DNA of 64,000 nt from Aulosira sp. FACHB-615 (GTDB lineage: Bacteria; Cyanobacteriota; Cyanobacteriia; Cyanobacteriales; Nostocaceae). The stretch is taken from positions 496,001 through 560,000 of the forward strand of contig NZ_JACJSE010000001.1 in NCBI RefSeq assembly GCF_014698045.1. The letters are read 5' to 3'. The notes under the pieces were generated by a model. The model was not told the DNA's origin and made no database searches. It saw nothing but the letters and a program-made list of their open reading frames with translations. Made by a program: the position numbers and the translations under genes. Every line of letters starts with the position of its first letter. The stretch's first letter is position 1. Shown here piece after piece: positions 24,173 through 33,073 of this stretch.

Positions 24173-26815
24173 ATGTCTTCTAATCCCCAGTACCGCAGTG
24201 GTAACGAAATTCGCACTTTATTTCTTGACTTCTACGCCCAACGGGAACACCAAATTCTGCCGAGTGCTTCCCTAGTACCAGAAGATCCAACCGTGCTGCT
24301 GACAATCGCGGGGATGTTACCATTTAAGCCGATATTCCTGGGACAGCGCACATCCGAATTTAAAAGAGCAACCACATCACAAAAGTGTATTCGTACCAAC
24401 GATATCGAAAACGTCGGACGCACCAAACGCCATCACACGTTTTTTGAGATGTTGGGTAACTTCAGCTTTGGTGATTATTTTAAAGAACAAGCGATCGCCT
24501 GGGGTTGGGAAATTTCCACACAAGTTTTTGGCTTTTCTCCCCAAAACCTCGTCGTCAGCGTTTTTGAAGAAGATGACGAAGCATTTAATATCTGGCGTGA
24601 CAAAATTGGTGTAACCGAAGCCAGAATTAAACGGATGGGTGCAGATGATAACTTTTGGGCTTCTGGCCCCACTGGCCCTTGCGGCCCTTGTTCGGAAATT
24701 TATTACGACTTCCACCCCGAACGCGGCGACGATAATATTGATTTAGAAGATGATACGCGGTTTATCGAGTTCTATAACTTGGTATTCATGCAATACAACC
24801 GGGATGCGTCCGGGAATTTAACGCCACTGCAAAATAAGAATATCGATACTGGTATGGGTTTGGAGAGAATGGCGCAAATTCTCCAAAAAGTACCGAATAA
24901 CTACGAAACAGATTTAATTTTCCCGATTATTAAAACCGCCGCCCAAATTGCTGGCATTGATTATCATACAAGCGATGAGAAAATCAAAGTCTCTTTAAAA
25001 GTCATTGGGGATCATGTACGCGCAGTAGTTCACATGATTGCTGATGAAATTCGCGCCTCGAATGTGGGACGGGGTTATGTGCTGCGGCGATTAATTCGGC
25101 GGGTGGTGCGTCACGGTCGATTACTGGGCATTTCTGGGAATTTTATCACCCAAATTGCGGAAACTGCGATCGCCCTGGCTGAATCTGCTTATCCCAATAT
25201 CCGCCAACGGGAAGCAGCAATCAAAGCAGAATTAGAACGGGAAGAAACCAATTTCCTCAAAACCCTTGATAGAGGCGAAAAGCTTCTCGAAGATATTATC
25301 CAAGAACTCAAACAAAAAGGGCAAACAGAAATTAGTGGGAAAAATGCTTTTAAACTCTACGATACCTACGGCTTTCCCCTAGAACTAACTCAAGAAATCG
25401 CTGAAGAAAATAACCTCACTGTTGATGTTGAGGGATTTGAGGCGGAAATGGAGATTCAAAAGGGACGTGGTAGAGATGCTCACGAAACCATTGATTTAAC
25501 TGTACAAGGTTCCCTCGACAAACTCGCAGAACATATCCACGCCACAGAATTTTTAGGTTATACCCAAGCTGCGACGACGGCGAAAGTGGAAGTATTGCTA
25601 GTCAATGGTGTCGCCGAAGAAGCTGCTGAAGCCGGAACAGAAGTGCAAATCCTCCTCAACCAAACCCCATTTTATGCGGAATCTGGGGGACAAATAGGCG
25701 ATCGCGGTTATATCTCTGGCGATGGTATTGTGGTGCGTGTGGAAGATGTGAAGAAAGAATCTGATTTCTTCGTTCACTTCGGACGCATCGAACGGGGAAC
25801 GCTGCGGGTTGGCGATACAGTTACCGCCCAAATTGATGCTGCTTGTCGTCGTCGCGCCCAAGCAAACCACACCGCCACCCACTTACTGCAAGCAGCGTTA
25901 AAGAAAATTGTAGATGAAGGTATATCCCAAGCTGGTTCACTCGTTTCCTTCGACAGATTGCGCTTTGACTTCAACTGTCCCCGCGCTTTAACTGCTGAAG
26001 AAGTCCAGCAAGTTGAAGAACAGGTGAACACTTGGATTTCTGAGGCACACTCCGCCAAAATCGAAGTATTACCCTTAGCCGAAGCCAAAGCTAGAGGTGC
26101 TGTTGCCATGTTTGGGGAAAAATACGGAGATGAAGTCCGCGTGATTGATTTCCCTAGTGTGTCTATGGAATTGTGCGGAGGTACGCACGTAAGTAATACT
26201 GCGGAGATTGGCGTATTCAAGATTATCTCTGAAGCGGGTGTTGCGTCTGGGGTACGGCGGATTGAAGCAGTTTCTGGCCCGGCGATTTTAGATTACTTAA
26301 ATGTACGGGATAAAGTAGTCAAAGATTTAAGCGATCGCTTTAAAGTTAAACCCGAAGAACTACCAGACAGAATCACAACACTACAAACTGAACTGCGAAA
26401 CGCTGAAAAGCAATTAGAAACGCTAAAAGGACAACTAGCGATCGCCAAATCTGACAGCTTGCTAGAAACAGCCCAAACAGTAGGCGACCATAAAATCATT
26501 GTTGCCCAACTCGAAGGCGTTGACCCCGAATCCTTGAAAACTGCGGCGGAACGCTTACTACAAAAAATCGGTAACGGTGCAGTCGTACTCGGTTCCGTTC
26601 CCGAAGCTGGTAAAGTCAGCATAGTTGCAGCCTTCAGCCCAGAGGTAAACAAGAAAGGTTTGCAAGCCGGAAAATTTGTCGGTGCGATCGCTAAAATCTG
26701 CGGCGGCGGTGGCGGCGGTAGACCAAACCTCGCCCAAGCCGGCGGACGCGATGACAGTAAATTGCCAGCAGCTTTGGAACAAGCGCAAAGCGAGTTAATT
26801 GCAGGTTTGAGTTAA
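24173..26815 (+). CDS. alaS: Alanyl-tRNA synthetase
   Basis: 880 residues, full length. It shows the class II catalytic core at the N-terminus (RTLFLDFYAQREHQILPSAS; GMLPFKPIFLGQ; KRHHTFFEMLGNFSFGDYF; GPTGPCGPCSEIYYD; DTGMGLERM), the editing domain with HTATH (residues 566-570) and CGGTH (668-672), a coiled-coil linker (about 715-760) and the C-terminal C-Ala domain ending GGGGGGRPNLAQAGG. It charges tRNA-Ala and clears mischarged Ser/Gly. No Shine-Dalgarno is visible at ATG 24173. A terminator follows 37 bases after the stop. Confidence 0.98.
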   Translation: MSSNPQYRSGNEIRTLFLDFYAQREHQILPSASLVPEDPTVLLTIAGMLPFKPIFLGQRTSEFKRATTSQKCIRTNDIENVGRTKRHHTFFEMLGNFSFGDYFKEQAIAWGWEISTQVFGFSPQNLVVSVFEEDDEAFNIWRDKIGVTEARIKRMGADDNFWASGPTGPCGPCSEIYYDFHPERGDDNIDLEDDTRFIEFYNLVFMQYNRDASGNLTPLQNKNIDTGMGLERMAQILQKVPNNYETDLIFPIIKTAAQIAGIDYHTSDEKIKVSLKVIGDHVRAVVHMIADEIRASNVGRGYVLRRLIRRVVRHGRLLGISGNFITQIAETAIALAESAYPNIRQREAAIKAELEREETNFLKTLDRGEKLLEDIIQELKQKGQTEISGKNAFKLYDTYGFPLELTQEIAEENNLTVDVEGFEAEMEIQKGRGRDAHETIDLTVQGSLDKLAEHIHATEFLGYTQAATTAKVEVLLVNGVAEEAAEAGTEVQILLNQTPFYAESGGQIGDRGYISGDGIVVRVEDVKKESDFFVHFGRIERGTLRVGDTVTAQIDAACRRRAQANHTATHLLQAALKKIVDEGISQAGSLVSFDRLRFDFNCPRALTAEEVQQVEEQVNTWISEAHSAKIEVLPLAEAKARGAVAMFGEKYGDEVRVIDFPSVSMELCGGTHVSNTAEIGVFKIISEAGVASGVRRIEAVSGPAILDYLNVRDKVVKDLSDRFKVKPEELPDRITTLQTELRNAEKQLETLKGQLAIAKSDSLLETAQTVGDHKIIVAQLEGVDPESLKTAAERLLQKIGNGAVVLGSVPEAGKVSIVAAFSPEVNKKGLQAGKFVGAIAKICGGGGGGRPNLAQAGGRDDSKLPAALEQAQSELIAGLS

Positions 26816-26852
26816 ATTTGACTTACTCAAGCATAATTAATAACTTTACTAG

Positions 26853-26894
26853 TGGGTTAGACATTTGTGATTAGCTGTGTCTTACCCATTTTTT
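26853..26894 (+). terminator. alaS terminator
   Basis: Arms TGGGTTAGACA (26853-26863) and TGTCTTACCCA (26878-26888), 10 of 11 pairs, followed by TTTTTT (26889-26894). Because it overlaps the GTG at 26867, that codon is unlikely to start the next gene. Confidence 0.75.
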
Positions 26895-27007
26895 ATTTAG
26901 TATTTTGGTGTCATAAAGAAAAAAGGATTATTACACCAAGGCTTAGTAGCTCAACTACTGCAATTTTTGGGAATTATAAACTAGCAGTTTTTGAAGTATC
27001 TAAAACT

Positions 27008-27853
27008 ATGTCTGATCGTGAAATCGAGATTCTGTACTGGAGAATAAGCCTTTTACTTGTTCTTATTTCTCCTTGGTGTATTTATTCCCTTAAAATCGCA
27101 AAAGTTACTTTTGCATACAATTTCTTTATATATACCTTGCTTCCTTTTCTAAGCATCCCAATTCAACTAATTGTAGTGATAGCTTTAGTTACAGTTAAGG
27201 AAGGTAAAGTACCTACAAAATTTTGGTTGATTGAACCCTCCGCTTATAGCCAAAATGAAATTAAAGCTAATAGCTTAAAATCCTGTATAACCAACATCTC
27301 CAATAAATTAAACAACCTTGGATTTCAATTTGAAATTTTGGAAGATGGAGATAAATCTAGTTGTATTGCTTTTCGCAAGGAAAAAGACAAACGAGTTCTT
27401 AACTTTTTAGGACACGCGTTTTCTGGAAAAATAAATTTAGAAAATCAACAGGGTTATTTAATTAAACTAGAAGCCAACATAATATTACACGATACTCTAT
27501 TGATTGAAACAGGAGAGTTATCAAAAATTCAAGAGATATGTAATTCTTTATGTTTAAAAAGAAAAAGTCAAGAAACTAATATAAAACACAAAGATTTTCC
27601 ATTTGTTTTGAGTTGTGGTGTCACTATGTCATTTATCACAGTCATTGTGTCTGTATTCAATAATTTATGGTATGTTGTGAATAATGCTTGGTTGTTTGGT
27701 GTATCTACAACAGCAATTGGCACAATTTTATTAACATTATTTTACTTACAAAAGAAACAGCTATCTAGTTTTAGATATAGATTAGTATTTACAGGTCTTT
27801 ATCTAGGTTCAATACCTTATATAGCTTGGATAACAAATATTAAATTAGGTTAA
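27008..27853 (+). CDS. Hypothetical membrane protein
   Basis: 281 residues from ATG 27008. The frame is open back to 26867, but that part overlaps the alaS terminator. Two hydrophobic helices near the N-terminus (LLLVLISPWCIYSL and FFIYTLLPFLSIPIQLIVVI) and two or three at the C-terminus flank a soluble central region (about 75-195) rich in Lys/Asn/Glu. The base composition is clearly more AT-rich and the codon use more A/T-ended than in alaS, which may indicate transfer. I recognise no family. Confidence 0.6.
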   Translation: MSDREIEILYWRISLLLVLISPWCIYSLKIAKVTFAYNFFIYTLLPFLSIPIQLIVVIALVTVKEGKVPTKFWLIEPSAYSQNEIKANSLKSCITNISNKLNNLGFQFEILEDGDKSSCIAFRKEKDKRVLNFLGHAFSGKINLENQQGYLIKLEANIILHDTLLIETGELSKIQEICNSLCLKRKSQETNIKHKDFPFVLSCGVTMSFITVIVSVFNNLWYVVNNAWLFGVSTTAIGTILLTLFYLQKKQLSSFRYRLVFTGLYLGSIPYIAWITNIKLG

Positions 27854-27942
27854 TACCTGAACTGTATTGTCATATAATGTTAGTTAAGCATCAGCAAAAA
27901 TTTTAATCAACAGCTAGTCTTAGTAATGTAGTACAGAAATTT

Positions 27943-28200
27943 ATGAACATTCAGCTTGTTGAATCTTTAGCTAATGCCATCAAAGCTTTGTCTCCTGAAG
28001 AACGAGAATTATTAAACCAAAAATTAACCCATCAATCTCATTGGCAAAATCTCCGCCCAAAAATTTTAGCTAATGCTCAAGCTATCCAAAAAAGGCGTAA
28101 TGGTCAACATTTTGACCCAGATATTGACCAAATCATTTATCAAGTACGAAAAGAAAGGGATAAACAATTTATCCCAGATTTGTTTTCCAGCGAAGGATAA
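27943..28200 (+). CDS. Small antitoxin-like protein, orphan
   Basis: 85 residues, no membrane segment. The N-terminus (LVESLANAIKALSPEERELLNQKL) matches the pattern of small cyanobacterial antitoxin-type proteins and resembles the start of the VapB-like protein encoded at 28638-28865 (INSINSLPREEQEYLFEFL). The C-terminal half is charged (FDPDIDQIIYQVRKERDKQF). It converges on the PIN toxin gene with 12 bases between stops and has no toxin gene of its own on the same strand. The function is inferred. Confidence 0.6.
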   Translation: MNIQLVESLANAIKALSPEERELLNQKLTHQSHWQNLRPKILANAQAIQKRRNGQHFDPDIDQIIYQVRKERDKQFIPDLFSSEG

Positions 28201-28212
28201 TTAGTTTCTTTA

Positions 28213-28641
28213 TTATTGACCAAGATTGATAAACCAATTTTCAATCGTTAAATTATTAAACACCTCAAAATCAGAAACATTATTAGTTACTAAAATTAAA
28301 TTATTATTGGCAGCGATACTTGCAATTTGACCATCTACAAAAGCAGGAGTTTTGCCAATTTGAGATAGTCTAGCTCTTTCTTGGGCGTGCCACTGTGCTG
28401 CCATCAAATCATAATCCAAGACTGGTAAACTTAATACTGATTCATAAATATAATTCCAAAGTGAGTCTCGCCGTTTAGATTCCGGCAACCGCAAACAACC
28501 ATACAAAAGTTCATGAATGACAATACTAGAAACAGCAACTTCAGACTTATGAGTTTCTAGTTTTTGTAAAACATTGACATTCGGAATAGAACGTGCTGGC
28601 TCTGAGAGAATATTAGTATCAAGTAAGAACCTCAAGCTCAT
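28213..28641 (-). CDS. PIN-domain ribonuclease toxin (VapC-like)
   Basis: 142 residues, the usual VapC length. The metal-binding acids are visible: LLDTN at residues 6-10, HELLYG (Glu) and AFVDGQIA (Asp), with the late motif VTNNVSDF (Asp in the last position). Such toxins cleave tRNA or rRNA and are neutralised by a co-encoded antitoxin. The ATG overlaps the end of the upstream antitoxin gene by four bases (28638-28641), the standard translational coupling of type II pairs. Confidence 0.88.
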   Translation of the reverse strand: MSLRFLLDTNILSEPARSIPNVNVLQKLETHKSEVAVSSIVIHELLYGCLRLPESKRRDSLWNYIYESVLSLPVLDYDLMAAQWHAQERARLSQIGKTPAFVDGQIASIAANNNLILVTNNVSDFEVFNNLTIENWFINLGQ

Positions 28642-28865
28642 AAATCAATTTCTCTTCCCAGGCTATAATCGCGTAAATTAGCGAAATCCTCATCATTAAA
28701 CATAATTTCATCACTTTGAATTATTTTCCTAAATTTTTGTAATCCTTGCCAAAAATTATCCCCTTTAGATTCTGCCTTCTTTTTACGGAGAAATTCAAAT
28801 AAATATTCTTGTTCTTCTCTGGGCAAACTATTAATGGAGTTAATAATTTCTTGTAAATTCATCAT
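28638..28865 (-). CDS. VapB-like antitoxin
   Basis: 75 residues from ATG 28865 (another ATG at 28862; TTG at 28880 also in frame). The N-terminal helical part NLQEIINSINSLPREEQEYL and an acidic C-terminus (EIMFNDEDFANLRDYSLGRE) fit an antitoxin with a flexible toxin-binding tail. I see no classic AbrB or RHH DNA-binding motif. The gene overlaps the PIN toxin by four bases. The RsmB-like gene ends 55 bases upstream on the same strand, so read-through is possible. Confidence 0.72.
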   Translation of the reverse strand: MMNLQEIINSINSLPREEQEYLFEFLRKKKAESKGDNFWQGLQKFRKIIQSDEIMFNDEDFANLRDYSLGREIDL

Positions 28866-28920
28866 ATAAGCTACTCTCAACTCAATCCCAACTTTGCTAA
28901 CTGTAGATTTTACTCACATT

Positions 28921-29904
28921 TTAACTCGATGCAAGTGTACTATTTTCTACTCCATTCTGACTATTCATCCACACCGCAGATAAAGCACTTTCATCTAACT
29001 CTTGACTTTCACCCTCAGCAGTATTTTGAAACAACACAGCAAACGCACCAGCACCCAATCTACTCTGCGGAAATATGCGGTAACAAGGAATATTTGTGAG
29101 GTGCGATTGATACACTTGTAAATGGTTCACCTTGACTGGTTGAAACTGGGGAAAGCGGGATAAAAACCATTCACAAACCTGCTCATTTTCTTCTGGAGAA
29201 TAGGTGCAGGTCATATAAGCAAGATATCCTTGAGGCGCGACTATTTGAGCAGAGTTTGCAATAATTCTTTTTTGGCGATTGGCACTTTTATTAATTGCTG
29301 TGGGGTGAAAACATCCAGGGGCTTTTTCACCTTTGGCTAGTAATGATTGTCCTGTACAAGGTGCATCAACAACTACTAAATTACTAGATGCGGGGATACT
29401 TTCAGCAAAAATACTTGAATCTCGATTCACTACAATTGCAGGGTGAATTTGGCAACGTTTTAAGTTAGAAATTAACATACCTAAACGTTTACCAATGACT
29501 TCGTTACTAATCAATAATTTTGGTTGCAAAGCTTTCCACGCAAACACGCTTTTACCGCCGGGAGCAGCACACATATCAAAAACTGTAGGGATTGGCTGCG
29601 TAATTGCTAACAAAATTGAAGCTGAAAATACAGAAGAAAAATCTAAGCAATAGAAATATCCTTGATTATGTAGGGGATGTTGACCGGGTTTTTCTCCTAA
29701 AGCTAACCTGTCTATAAATTGTGGTTGCCAAGTTAAAGGTGTTTCTACTGCAAAGGGCGATGTTTCTGGTTTTGGCTGACACCAAAGAATAGACGGTGCA
29801 AAAGCGTGGGGATTAACTAAGGCTGCGATAAATTTTTCCTGTTCTTCTAGACTTTCAAATAAACGCCGTGCGAGTTTGAGTAATAAGTTGGAAGGCTTTT
29901 CCAT
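28921..29904 (-). CDS. RsmB/NOP-family RNA m5C methyltransferase
   Basis: 327 residues. The SAM site is FDMCAAPGGKSVFAW, the conserved Asp-Ala-Pro-Cys motif is VVDAPCTGQSLLAKG, and the catalytic Cys motif is YMTCTYSPEENE. Both cysteines of the NOP2/RsmB two-cysteine mechanism are present. Length suits a stand-alone catalytic domain without the N-terminal NusB-like part of E. coli RsmB. The target could be rRNA or tRNA; cyanobacterial members are not assigned with certainty. Confidence 0.88.
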   Translation of the reverse strand: MEKPSNLLLKLARRLFESLEEQEKFIAALVNPHAFAPSILWCQPKPETSPFAVETPLTWQPQFIDRLALGEKPGQHPLHNQGYFYCLDFSSVFSASILLAITQPIPTVFDMCAAPGGKSVFAWKALQPKLLISNEVIGKRLGMLISNLKRCQIHPAIVVNRDSSIFAESIPASSNLVVVDAPCTGQSLLAKGEKAPGCFHPTAINKSANRQKRIIANSAQIVAPQGYLAYMTCTYSPEENEQVCEWFLSRFPQFQPVKVNHLQVYQSHLTNIPCYRIFPQSRLGAGAFAVLFQNTAEGESQELDESALSAVWMNSQNGVENSTLASS

Positions 29905-30251
29905 TATTTATGTGAATGATTATACGTATTTTTAATCCTAGTAAAACTGTTACACAAGAACAATGCTATGCAATGCCTTGGCTGCATACTGAAAATACAA
30001 TAACCGCTATGCTGACCCATTAACCTTTGTTGGTCGGGAGTTAGGCAAAAATCGCTCTTTAGCTTAATTTATCGTAGACGCAAAGTGGCTGGCTTTCCGA
30101 AGAGGACTGGGCTTCGGGTAAGAATGCTAATACATCACAGAATCTGCGTAAATCCTGATACTATCTGCCCTCTGCTGTATTTTTGGGGTGAATAGAACAT
30201 CCAAAATCTAGAGTTTGACCGTGAAACTACCTCGTTGCTTTGGAGATGGTC
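29905..30251. other. Intergenic region with decayed short repeat
   Basis: A diverged short palindromic repeat (GTAGACGCAAAGTGGCTGGC, from 30074) is followed by CTGCGTAAATCCTGA (about 30145-30159), which resembles the right end of the 118-bp MITE. Other bases show no gene. GGAG at 30242-30245 is the ribosome site of the next gene. Confidence 0.45.
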
Positions 30252-31697
30252 ATGATATTGGATAATTTTCAGAGGAAGTTACGCCGAGAATCACAATTAT
30301 GGCGAGATGAAGGACTCATTAGTGCTTCGCAATACCAACAACTAGCAGACCGTTATCAATTTAATAATTTAGAAGCTGCGGCACGCGATCGCTCGATGAT
30401 GACTGCGGTCATGACTGGTAGTATCCTACTAACATTGGGGATTATCACTTTTGTGGCGGCTAACTGGCTGGGATGGTCGCGGGATGTCAAATTCATCATT
30501 ATGATGAGTTTGTTTATGGCTACTACCATCACTGGTTTTTACACTTGGCGACAAGCCGCCATTGGTATCCCGGAAGGCAAAAAACCAAAACGTAGTCAAC
30601 GCCTCTTGGGTGAAGGGTTGCTGATTTTAGCAGCGATGGTGTTTGGTGCAACTATCGCCTTGATGGCTGATGTGTTCAATATTAACGGTTCAACGCCTGA
30701 ACTGTTTTTCGCCTGGGGTTTTGGCGTTTTGGTGATGGCTTACAGTCTGTCGTTAAATTCCCTGGGAATTTTGGGAATTGTCCTCATCCAAATTGGGTAT
30801 TGGACGGGTATTGGAGACTTGCGTTATTCGGCAAATGATTGGAATTGGGCAACACTGGTTATCAGACACATGCCTTTGCTGTCGTGGGTGTTGTTTGTCC
30901 CCTTAGCTTATTTTTGCCGTTCGCGGTGGATTTTTGCGATCGCTGCTTTTATTTTTGCCAGTTCTTTACAATTGAATCTCGACCCCTTACCACTGTCAAA
31001 TCTGTCGGATGCTGCGCCTTGGGTCGCCTCTTTTGCGTTTACACTACCACCGGCATTATTCTGGAGCTATGATGACCTGCTATTCCCGACAATTAATTAC
31101 AGACTATTTCAATCTTTAGCCCGTGATTTAGCGTTAATTGCTTTTGGTCTAGCTTTTTATATCCTGTCGTTTCGTTGGCTGTGGCAAACTTCCGGCTACA
31201 ATTTCTCTTCGTCAACGAATAACATGAATATATTCATGAATCGCCCAATCATTGACTTGGGAATCCTCAGTGGCTTGGCGGTACTGCAATGGTTGTTTTT
31301 AGTCCGCCAGCGCAACAACCCCATTCGTCGGGAAGCAGTCTTCAATCTACCTTTGATTGTGACTTTTTTAGGCTTCACAGCTATTGTACCTTTCTGGCAT
31401 CAAGCGATTAACCCTATCGATGATTTGGGGGTTTTTGCTTTTAATGTGTTGTTCACAGTTTTGGCTTGGGGACTAATTCGGGAAGGCTTGAAGTTTAACG
31501 ACAGGCGATCGTTTTGGGGCGGTATGCTGTTGTTAACTCTGCAAGTGATTAGTCGTGTGCTGGAGTATGATACAGAACTACTACTCAAGTCACTGGTGTT
31601 TGTCATGTGTGGTTCCGCGTTGATTAGTGCTGGACTGTGGTTTGAACGCCGTGTAGGTTCTAACTCTAAGTCTTCCGGTAATGCCAAATCTTCCTAA
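30252..31697 (+). CDS. DUF2157 polytopic membrane protein
   Basis: 481 residues from ATG 30252, chosen because GGAG (30242-30245) lies six bases before it; starts at 30240 and 30246 are in frame. The N-terminal soluble ~45 residues (LRRESQLWRDEGLISASQYQ) and the following helices match DUF2157, and about twelve hydrophobic helices span the rest. It is followed by a GDYXXLXY protein gene on the same strand, a pairing I recall from other genomes. The function of the pair is not known to me. Confidence 0.83.
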   Translation: MILDNFQRKLRRESQLWRDEGLISASQYQQLADRYQFNNLEAAARDRSMMTAVMTGSILLTLGIITFVAANWLGWSRDVKFIIMMSLFMATTITGFYTWRQAAIGIPEGKKPKRSQRLLGEGLLILAAMVFGATIALMADVFNINGSTPELFFAWGFGVLVMAYSLSLNSLGILGIVLIQIGYWTGIGDLRYSANDWNWATLVIRHMPLLSWVLFVPLAYFCRSRWIFAIAAFIFASSLQLNLDPLPLSNLSDAAPWVASFAFTLPPALFWSYDDLLFPTINYRLFQSLARDLALIAFGLAFYILSFRWLWQTSGYNFSSSTNNMNIFMNRPIIDLGILSGLAVLQWLFLVRQRNNPIRREAVFNLPLIVTFLGFTAIVPFWHQAINPIDDLGVFAFNVLFTVLAWGLIREGLKFNDRRSFWGGMLLLTLQVISRVLEYDTELLLKSLVFVMCGSALISAGLWFERRVGSNSKSSGNAKSS

Positions 31698-31745
31698 TTT
31701 TTTCTCTGCGTGAACAAAAATTAACCGCAGATGAACGCAGAGAAA

Positions 31746-31821
31746 GTAGGTTGGGTGTAGCGATAGCGTAACCCAACAAAGTATGCGTGAATGTTGGGTT
31801 CCGTTACTCCACCCAACCTAC
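31746..31821. repeat. 76-bp fold-back repeat
   Basis: Begins GTAGGTTGGGTG and ends CACCCAACCTAC; the inner parts (GCGTAACCCAACA and TGTTGGGTTCCGTTAC) are also complementary, giving an almost full-length hairpin. This type of inverted repeat is widespread in cyanobacteria. A separate, similarly built element is at 48939-49015. Confidence 0.7.
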
Positions 31822-31920
31822 ACCTAGCTTTTGCCTTTTTCCTTTTGCCTTGTTGTACTAACCCCTTGTTTCTCTGCGTAACTCCTAATATTCTCTCTCC
31901 CTAATAGTAGGACTACGCCA

Positions 31921-32673
31921 ATGAAAAATGAATCTTCGGAATCTACTAAAAAGTCAGAATCTAGTAAGTCGGAATCTACTAAGAATAAATCATGGTCGCC
32001 CGAAGCGGAATTTTCTGAGAAACTGACGTTTCGTGATTATTTGTTAGCTACAGACCAAAAAGCTAATAAGCCTTTACCTGTAGGAAGGTTGGTGCTTCCT
32101 TTGGCTGTTCAAGCTGCAATTATTTTCGCGGTACCTTTTTTATCGATGTACACTACCCTCACAGGTAGAGAGGTAATTTTGCAAACTGTACCTGTGAATT
32201 CACGAAATGTCTTACAAGGTAATTCTTTAGAGCTAGACTACAATATCTCGCGGATTTCTACACTCAGAAGGCTATCAGGTTGGCAAGAATTACTGCGGCG
32301 AAATCGCGGCCGGGATGGAGAATTACTAGAAGGAACTAACTTGTATGTCATTTTACAGGAACAGCCTTTCTTTAGTCAGGGTGTGCCGAGGGCTTGGCGA
32401 CCAGTGCGGGTAACGACTAATCCACCTAGATCCTTACCTAGCAATCAAGCAGCCCTCAAAGGTGTGTATCAAGATGGTTATGTGCAGTATGGTGTGGAAA
32501 ACTATAATGTGCCAGATGAAACACGACAACAGCTAAATCGGGATGTTACCCAAGCTGTACGGCAAACCAGAGACGGACAATCACGTTCTATCGTTGTGAA
32601 AGTCAAAGTAGACCCACAGGGTAACGCTGTACCTGTGAGTCTTTGGGTACGCGATCGCAACTATCAATTTTAG
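31921..32673 (+). CDS. GDYXXLXY family protein
   Basis: 250 residues. A Ser/Lys/Glu low-complexity N-terminus (about 1-25) precedes one hydrophobic helix (LVLPLAVQAAIIFAVPFL, about 55-75). The extracytoplasmic part carries the family pattern GNSLELDYNISRIS (GDYxxLxY type) and a C-terminal VRDRNYQF. It sits downstream of the DUF2157 gene with 223 bases between, including a fold-back repeat. Its end overlaps the convergent small gene by four bases. The biochemical role is unknown. Confidence 0.78.
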   Translation: MKNESSESTKKSESSKSESTKNKSWSPEAEFSEKLTFRDYLLATDQKANKPLPVGRLVLPLAVQAAIIFAVPFLSMYTTLTGREVILQTVPVNSRNVLQGNSLELDYNISRISTLRRLSGWQELLRRNRGRDGELLEGTNLYVILQEQPFFSQGVPRAWRPVRVTTNPPRSLPSNQAALKGVYQDGYVQYGVENYNVPDETRQQLNRDVTQAVRQTRDGQSRSIVVKVKVDPQGNAVPVSLWVRDRNYQF

Positions 32674-32909
32674 TCTTCTTGCTTGATATTCCATGCTACA
32701 CCGAAAGCTGCCCCAGCCCCGGCGATTAGACCTGTACTCATTCCTTGTATAGTTCTTTCAACGGGGTTTTGGGTCAAGCATTCACTCGTAACTTGACTAG
32801 CGCGTAAACAAAAATGACTCTCTGCCCAGCTGCTAGTACCACCTAAAATGACACCAGCAATACTACAGGAAGCTACAAGCAGCAGCAGACGTTTTGTTTT
32901 TCTATCCAT
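32670..32909 (-). CDS. Small hypothetical protein with two hydrophobic segments
   Basis: 79 residues. N-terminal RLLLLVASCSIAGVILGG (signal peptide or anchor), a short loop with two cysteines (FCLRAS and SECLTQN) and a Gly/Ala-rich second segment (GLIAGAGAAFGVAW). It overlaps the convergent GDYXXLXY gene at the stop codons. I know no family. The clear start ATG (32909) and reading frame support a real gene, but evidence is modest. Confidence 0.55.
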   Translation of the reverse strand: MDRKTKRLLLLVASCSIAGVILGGTSSWAESHFCLRASQVTSECLTQNPVERTIQGMSTGLIAGAGAAFGVAWNIKQED

Positions 32910-33073
32910 AGATGGATGCTTGAAAGTTGGGAAAGTAAATAGTCCTCAACTACTTTACACATCCATGTTGTTATTGTCAGCTCCTTTTTAAAGTGCTGAG
33001 TGCTGAGTTATGAGTGCTGAGTATTGAATATTCTCCAATTATCAGCAGCAGGCACACTTTTTCCTCGTTCAAG

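Noticed and set aside
26867..27007. Upstream extension of the membrane protein gene to GTG 26867
   Set aside because: The extension overlaps the alaS terminator hairpin and T-run; ATG 27008 is preferred.
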